Source: Scortum barcoo (taxonomy: Eukaryota; Chordata; Actinopteri; Centrarchiformes; Terapontidae). From it: a DNA stretch of 64,000 nucleotides. The notes under the pieces were generated by a model. It was not told the DNA's origin, made no database searches, and worked only from the letters and a program-made list of their open reading frames with translations. Shown one piece after another: positions 59,833 through 64,000 of the stretch; the stretch's first letter is position 1; each line of letters begins with the position of its first letter. Both the position numbers and the translations under genes were made by a program. Location: positions 5,662,001 to 5,726,000 of the forward strand of contig CM041544.1 of NCBI GenBank assembly GCA_023238725.1, read 5' to 3'.

Positions 59833-60548
59833 CCTGAAAAGGGAAGATATGAATAAAGACACTCAGACGCGATACTTTCTCTCTTGTAGATTCACCGATA
59901 ATGTATTATTTTCAAAATACAAGTAATACAAATGCATATACAAAAAACTTCCTTCCAAAATGCAATATTTAGGATGCAATATTATACATTTCATTTTTAC
60001 TCAACTGGATAGGTAAGTATTTATGAAGTGCTACACCAATACGTACGGCTGAAAACAACTAGAAATAAACAAAAATACTGTATATTAAACTCCTTATTTC
60101 CTATCTTAAACAGTTAGGCTACAGTAAGCATTAAAAACAAAACACATCAGTAATTAACCAAACACAAAGCATAACAATTAAATACACACATGTGCTTTAG
60201 CAGTCTTTGTATATGCATATTACTGAGTTAAACACAAGCCAATTGCACACAGTGTGTTTCACTTTAATTAGCTTCATGCCGCTTCCTTATAGCCACTGAA
60301 GGATTACAGTCTAACTAGCTGCTCCAAATGCTTTCAGTATTTTAATCTGAACATAAATTGATTTTTCAAAAACACTCTCAACTCGGTCAACATGTCAAGA
60401 AAATACAAGCAAAACAAACGAGCAAACGTTTACGAGCAAAATCGTTCATTTTGTACCTGAAAAGGGGAGATATGAATAAAGACGCTCAGACGTGATGCTT
60501 TCTCTCTTGTAGATTCACCGAGAATGAGGCCCTAACCCTCAAAATACG
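59833..60548 (+). repeat. Pair of about 92-bp direct repeats around 530 bp of AT-rich DNA
   Basis: CCTGAAAAGGG(A/G)AGATATGA at 59833 recurs at 60456. Over 71 bp I count 5 differences, and weaker similarity continues to about 59924 and 60548. Both copies hold AATAAAGAC and TCTCTCTTGTAGATTCACCG. They could be remnants of long terminal repeats of a small or decayed LTR element; no coding part or primer-binding site was recognised between them. Confidence 0.65.
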
Positions 60549-60559
60549 AGCCCATATAC

Positions 60560-60780
60560 ACCTGTGCAATAACACCTCACCACTGCACATCTAACAGGGT
60601 GAGTCTGTGTATGTAAATACTGTTTCTTCTTATTATTATTACTATTTATTGTACATATTGTTTTGTGTTTATATTGTCTCTATTATTTAATCTCTATCTC
60701 TATCTTTAATTGTTGTTTTTGAGCTGCTGTAACAGTGAAATTTCCCCACTGTGGGATCAATAAAAGATGATCTTATCTTA
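60560..60780 (+). repeat. LINE 3' tail
   Basis: The sequence GAAATTTCCCCACTGTGGGATCAATAAAAG and then ATCTTATCTTA is the usual 3' end of fish L2/RTE LINEs, preceded by a T-rich 3' UTR. There is no coding part. Confidence 0.6.
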
Positions 60781-61224
60781 ACCAAATCTTAACTTTTCAG
60801 ACACATTTTTCACATTAATTAAATTAGATCATTTTGACCTACGGTGTCTGTACATAGAAAAATGATTCCCTTTAGTAACCTTGATTCTGGGTTAAATCTA
60901 TTAAAAGACTAGATTGGTAAATGAAATATCAGTCATTATTTACTTAGCAGCAGTAGTTGTGCTGTGCCTCCGTTATTGTTGAGTCCTTTGGATTTTACTT
61001 GTTTGTAAAGAATTTTGAATGTAGACCTTAGGCTGATTTCAACCAGTCAAAGTTATCTGACCATTTGTTGTCTTGATAAAAAAGTACTCAAAGAAGAAAT
61101 ATCATACCCTTTAGAAATCACAATATTGCTCTTATGTCCTCTGAGTTCATACAGACAATTCATGTTGACTCATTTACACCGCTCTTTTGTAAGCTCCTCT
61201 GCAGCGTGCCGGTCTGACCATTGT
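60781..61224. other. Unassigned AT-rich DNA
   Basis: No feature recognised. Confidence 0.4.
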
Positions 61225-61365
61225 GAGTAATTTTGGGTTCAATGTCTTGCCCAAGAACACTTTGACTTATGGACCACAGGAGCTAGGTACTGAACCTCTT
61301 AACCTGCGATTAGTGGACGACAGCTGCCAGAGCAACAGTCACCCCAGGACCTCTGAACCCTGAAG
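61225..61365. repeat. Interspersed repeat relic (GGGTTCAATGTCTTGCCCAA family)
   Basis: It contains GGGTTCAATGTCTTGCCCAA, GAACACTTTGACTTATGGAC and GCGATTAGTGGACGACAGCT. These phrases recur in many teleost genomes as part of a short interspersed repeat. This copy is diverged. The class is not certain. Confidence 0.45.
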
Positions 61366-62449
61366 CTTGAATAATATCAGAATCATGTATAGAGGGAGAT
61401 GAATAACCAGGTTTCTCTACTCAGGTAAGATCAGAATCAGGACTCAGAAAAATGCATGTAAACACACTCACTGGCAACTGAAAGATGTCAACAGCAACCA
61501 GAGACTATAAAAAAAAAAGGATTGGGCGAATCATCCCGTGTGATTCTGGATCACATGTTAAATCACATCTCATCATGTTTTGACAAAATAAGCCGCCATC
61601 ATCATCGGCCTGAAACTGTATCAAACCATGTGATGGACAGCACCATCACATGTGGAGTGCTCTACATGGGAAAGGCGTGGCAATCATTTGGGATACTGTA
61701 ATATTCACTTTAAGATGATAAATACTACAAAACCAGGGGCGTGGCCACTGAGGTGGTTGTGAGTGGCACCAGCTACTCCTGGAATCTGGTTGGCCACCAG
61801 AGCTGTCAATCACTTTGTCGGGTTGGAGTTTCAAAACTTGAACCCTCATGGACTATTAGAAGACCGATTATTTGGGCTATTAAGGAGCAAACAAGGATAG
61901 TCTTTAATTATTTACAAATGTTGAAATGAAATTGATAGGTAAGTTGTATAGAGTTAGCACAGCGCACTAGCTTAGCATAATGACTTGCAGTGTATGGGAA
62001 ACGTTTACCTGCGCTGGTAAAAGTGGGAAAAAAATGTTACAGCAACCCCAAGCTGTCTTGTTTGAACGTGTGTCTGAAATAAATATTTCTGACGACTGTT
62101 TCAAATAGCGAGAGTCATTTTTGGGAAAGCTATACCATTAGTGGATAACATAATTGCATGTGATATCAAGCCTGTGTGTTTCAGTTTAAATAAATTCATT
62201 TTCTGACTTGAAGTAGAATATGCATGATTTCTTCAGGAGCAGACAGTAACGGAGAGAACAGAGTGAACAGAACTTAAAATATTGAAAACTTTTTCATTGT
62301 AAAGAAAAAAAAGCAGCAGATAACAAGGATGTCGTGAATGAGAACGAGCAGCAGCCATCCACAGAAATTTCTTCAAATCCAGGTATCACTGCGTCACACA
62401 CCACCTCTGCCACAATTTGGCCGAACTGTGGAATGAGCAATTCTAATTG
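61366..62449. other. Unassigned intergenic DNA
   Basis: No gene, RNA or named element recognised; short open frames only. Confidence 0.4.
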
Positions 62450-62612
62450 AATTTTTAATTTTTTTTCTATTTTATTACTATAAGTCTATTTTAATACTCT
62501 TTATTGATGAGTGGAAGTGTGGTGGTTGTTTTTCATGAGGTAATGGACAGTTGAATTTCCCTTCAGGGATGAACAAAGTATCATTTATCTGTCTGTCTAT
62601 CGACTATTTAGG
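62450..62612 (+). repeat. Probable LINE 3' tail
   Basis: A T-rich UTR followed by TTGAATTTCCCTTCAGGGATGAACAAAGTATCATTTATCTG and a short TCTG/TCTA repeat, the pattern of a LINE 3' end. Confidence 0.45.
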
Positions 62613-63109
62613 GAGGAAGAGGCTACCAGACTAGAGCATAAGAAATTAAACTAAACAGGCTGTATCTCTAATGAGACTGTGATTTATTCAAATGTCTATC
62701 TGTGTTCAGAGTGGCTCAGATTGTGTGTCCACTACACAGCTGTCTTACATGCTAAACTGTTCAATTTTTGTTATTTATGATAAATAAATACTTCTGTTAT
62801 TCATACCTGAGCCTACTGTTTATTATGACTTCTGTATGGCATATTTAAAAAACGTGTAAAACTTTACTGAGTGAGTGAGAGAAGAAGCTGTGAGCTGACT
62901 GCTGTGTGTGTGTGTGTGTGTGTTGTTGATTGTGTGTGTTGTCCAGGTGGAGGCGCTGTAGGACAAAGACACAGAGCAGCTTTGTGCGTGTTTTGAGGGG
63001 TAGAGAGAGAGGAAAGGTTGAGCGTGTGTGCAGCAGTGAGCTGTAAAGAGGTGTGTGTTGCTGGTGTGTGCGGTGTCCCGGTGTGTTTCCGCAGTGTAGA
63101 GAGTGTAAA

Positions 63110-63406
63110 AAGACTGGGTCCCGCTGTATTACTCAGGCTGCACTACAGCGTCTATTCACAGGCGCGATCCTACTACTGAGCGGCACGGGGGCTTTGACCT
63201 GCTCCGTTTCCGACCTGGGCCGGTGCACCCCTCCTTAGACGACCTGGTGGTCCCGGGCTCCCCCAGGAGCACCATATCGATACCGAACTTAGTGCGGACA
63301 CCCGATCGGCATAGTCCGCTGCAGCTCAGAGCTCCTGAGCTCAAACGATCCGCCAGCCTCAGCCTCCCGGTAGCTTGGATTACAGGCGCGCGCCACCGCA
63401 CCCGGC
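63110..63406 (-). ncRNA. rn7sl: 7SL (SRP) RNA gene, copy 3
   Basis: Full-length 7SL RNA with 5' end at 63406 and T-run at 63107-63111, the same length as copies 1 and 2. The difference seen is at 63171 (+ strand T instead of C), giving GTAGTAGGATCGCG in the RNA where copies 1 and 2 and human have GTAGTGGGATCGCG, in the 3' arm near the Alu domain. Confidence 0.95.
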
Positions 63407-63448
63407 GACTCAGCTCTTCATTCATGGAGCTTTTGGCTTTGACCGCCG

Positions 63449-63456
63449 TGACGTCA
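63449..63456 (-). promoter_or_regulatory. CRE/ATF site of 7SL copy 3
   Basis: TGACGTCA at -43 to -50, the same as in copies 1 and 2. Confidence 0.8.
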
Positions 63457-64000
63457 TGAAAAGTTATAGTGACATCTAGTGGCGAAGTTGCATTATGACA
63501 GGTCAATTTCATGATGATCAACATCACAGCCTGTGTACATGTTATATTATAGATATATATGTAATAGAAGAGATATATTATAATATATCTTTATACATAG
63601 TCAGTGGACAGATGGAGGCTGATCACTGTTTGTTTCCTGAAGCTCCTCACTGATCAAGCCTTCTTTCAGTAAAGAGAACTACTTTTTATCACGTGTCCTT
63701 AAAAAGACTGTAGGCTCAGGAAAATAAAAGTGCAGTCATTAAAACACAGCAGTGGAATCAGCTGTCACTCCCACATGAAATGTTTTTACACAAGGTGGAC
63801 CAGTGCTGCAGACAACAGGAAATCTAAGTCATTCATATCTTTGTACACTTTGTTTACATCAGTAAGACACGTGACTACCTTTGTACACTGTACTCTGATA
63901 CTTTTCATGCTTCTGAAAAACTGACAGATAAACTCAAAATAGTTTTTCTCATCAGTCATTCTGCAGACAACAAGTGAAGGCCAGATACAGAAAAATGTTA

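Larger units (their letters stand above)
62904..64000 (-). repeat. 7SL duplication unit, copy 3 (runs off window)
   Basis: Starts in a (GT)n run at about 62904 and matches copy 1 to the last base of the window. It therefore shares with copy 1 about 175 bp of right flank that copy 2 lacks. Confidence 0.88.

Overview
This is nuclear DNA from a vertebrate, most likely a percomorph teleost. It is AT-rich, has small introns, many microsatellites, Tc1/mariner and L2/Rex-type relics, and coding exons that match fish and mammalian orthologues. Gene names rest on my reading of translated exons; no search was run. I see no CRISPR array, operon or prokaryotic feature, and no undescribed multi-gene system.

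Left part (1-16700). The last four coding exons of RMDN2 lie on the + strand (1064-2543). The complete two-coding-exon CYP1B1 lies on the - strand (14510-12184). The two genes are convergent, as in mammals. Between them are a dead Tc1-like transposon (3894-6140) carrying a nested repeat with a visible target duplication, and a possible orphan first exon near 8550. The CpG-bearing, microsatellite-rich DNA at about 14.5-16.7 kb is the CYP1B1 5' region.

Middle (16.7-41.9 kb). This is a gene-poor stretch. Its clearest content is a cluster of tRNA-Thr sequences on the - strand (34.9-36.5 kb), with two intact genes (anticodons TGT and AGT) and at least five decayed copies. An L2-type LINE 3' end abuts the AGT gene.

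Right gene pair (41.9-51.0 kb). NANP (N-acylneuraminate-9-phosphatase, two exons, 243 aa) is on the + strand. POLR1B (second-largest subunit of RNA polymerase I, 15 exons) is on the - strand. The two are tail to tail. POLR1B reads cleanly except for a 5-bp tandem duplication in its last exon, which shifts the frame and would remove the C-terminal 170 residues, including the zinc-binding site.

Right end (51.3-64 kb). Three near-identical, full-length 7SL (SRP) RNA genes lie on the - strand. Each sits in a duplicated unit with a CRE about 45 bp upstream and a T-run terminator. Between them lie a G-rich degenerate array split by a dead LINE, a pair of direct repeats with AATAAA motifs, and LINE tails.

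The genes do not form one pathway. RMDN2/CYP1B1 is a conserved neighbourhood. POLR1B (rRNA synthesis), the tRNA-Thr genes and 7SL RNA (protein targeting) all serve protein production, but I see no evidence that their proximity is functional.
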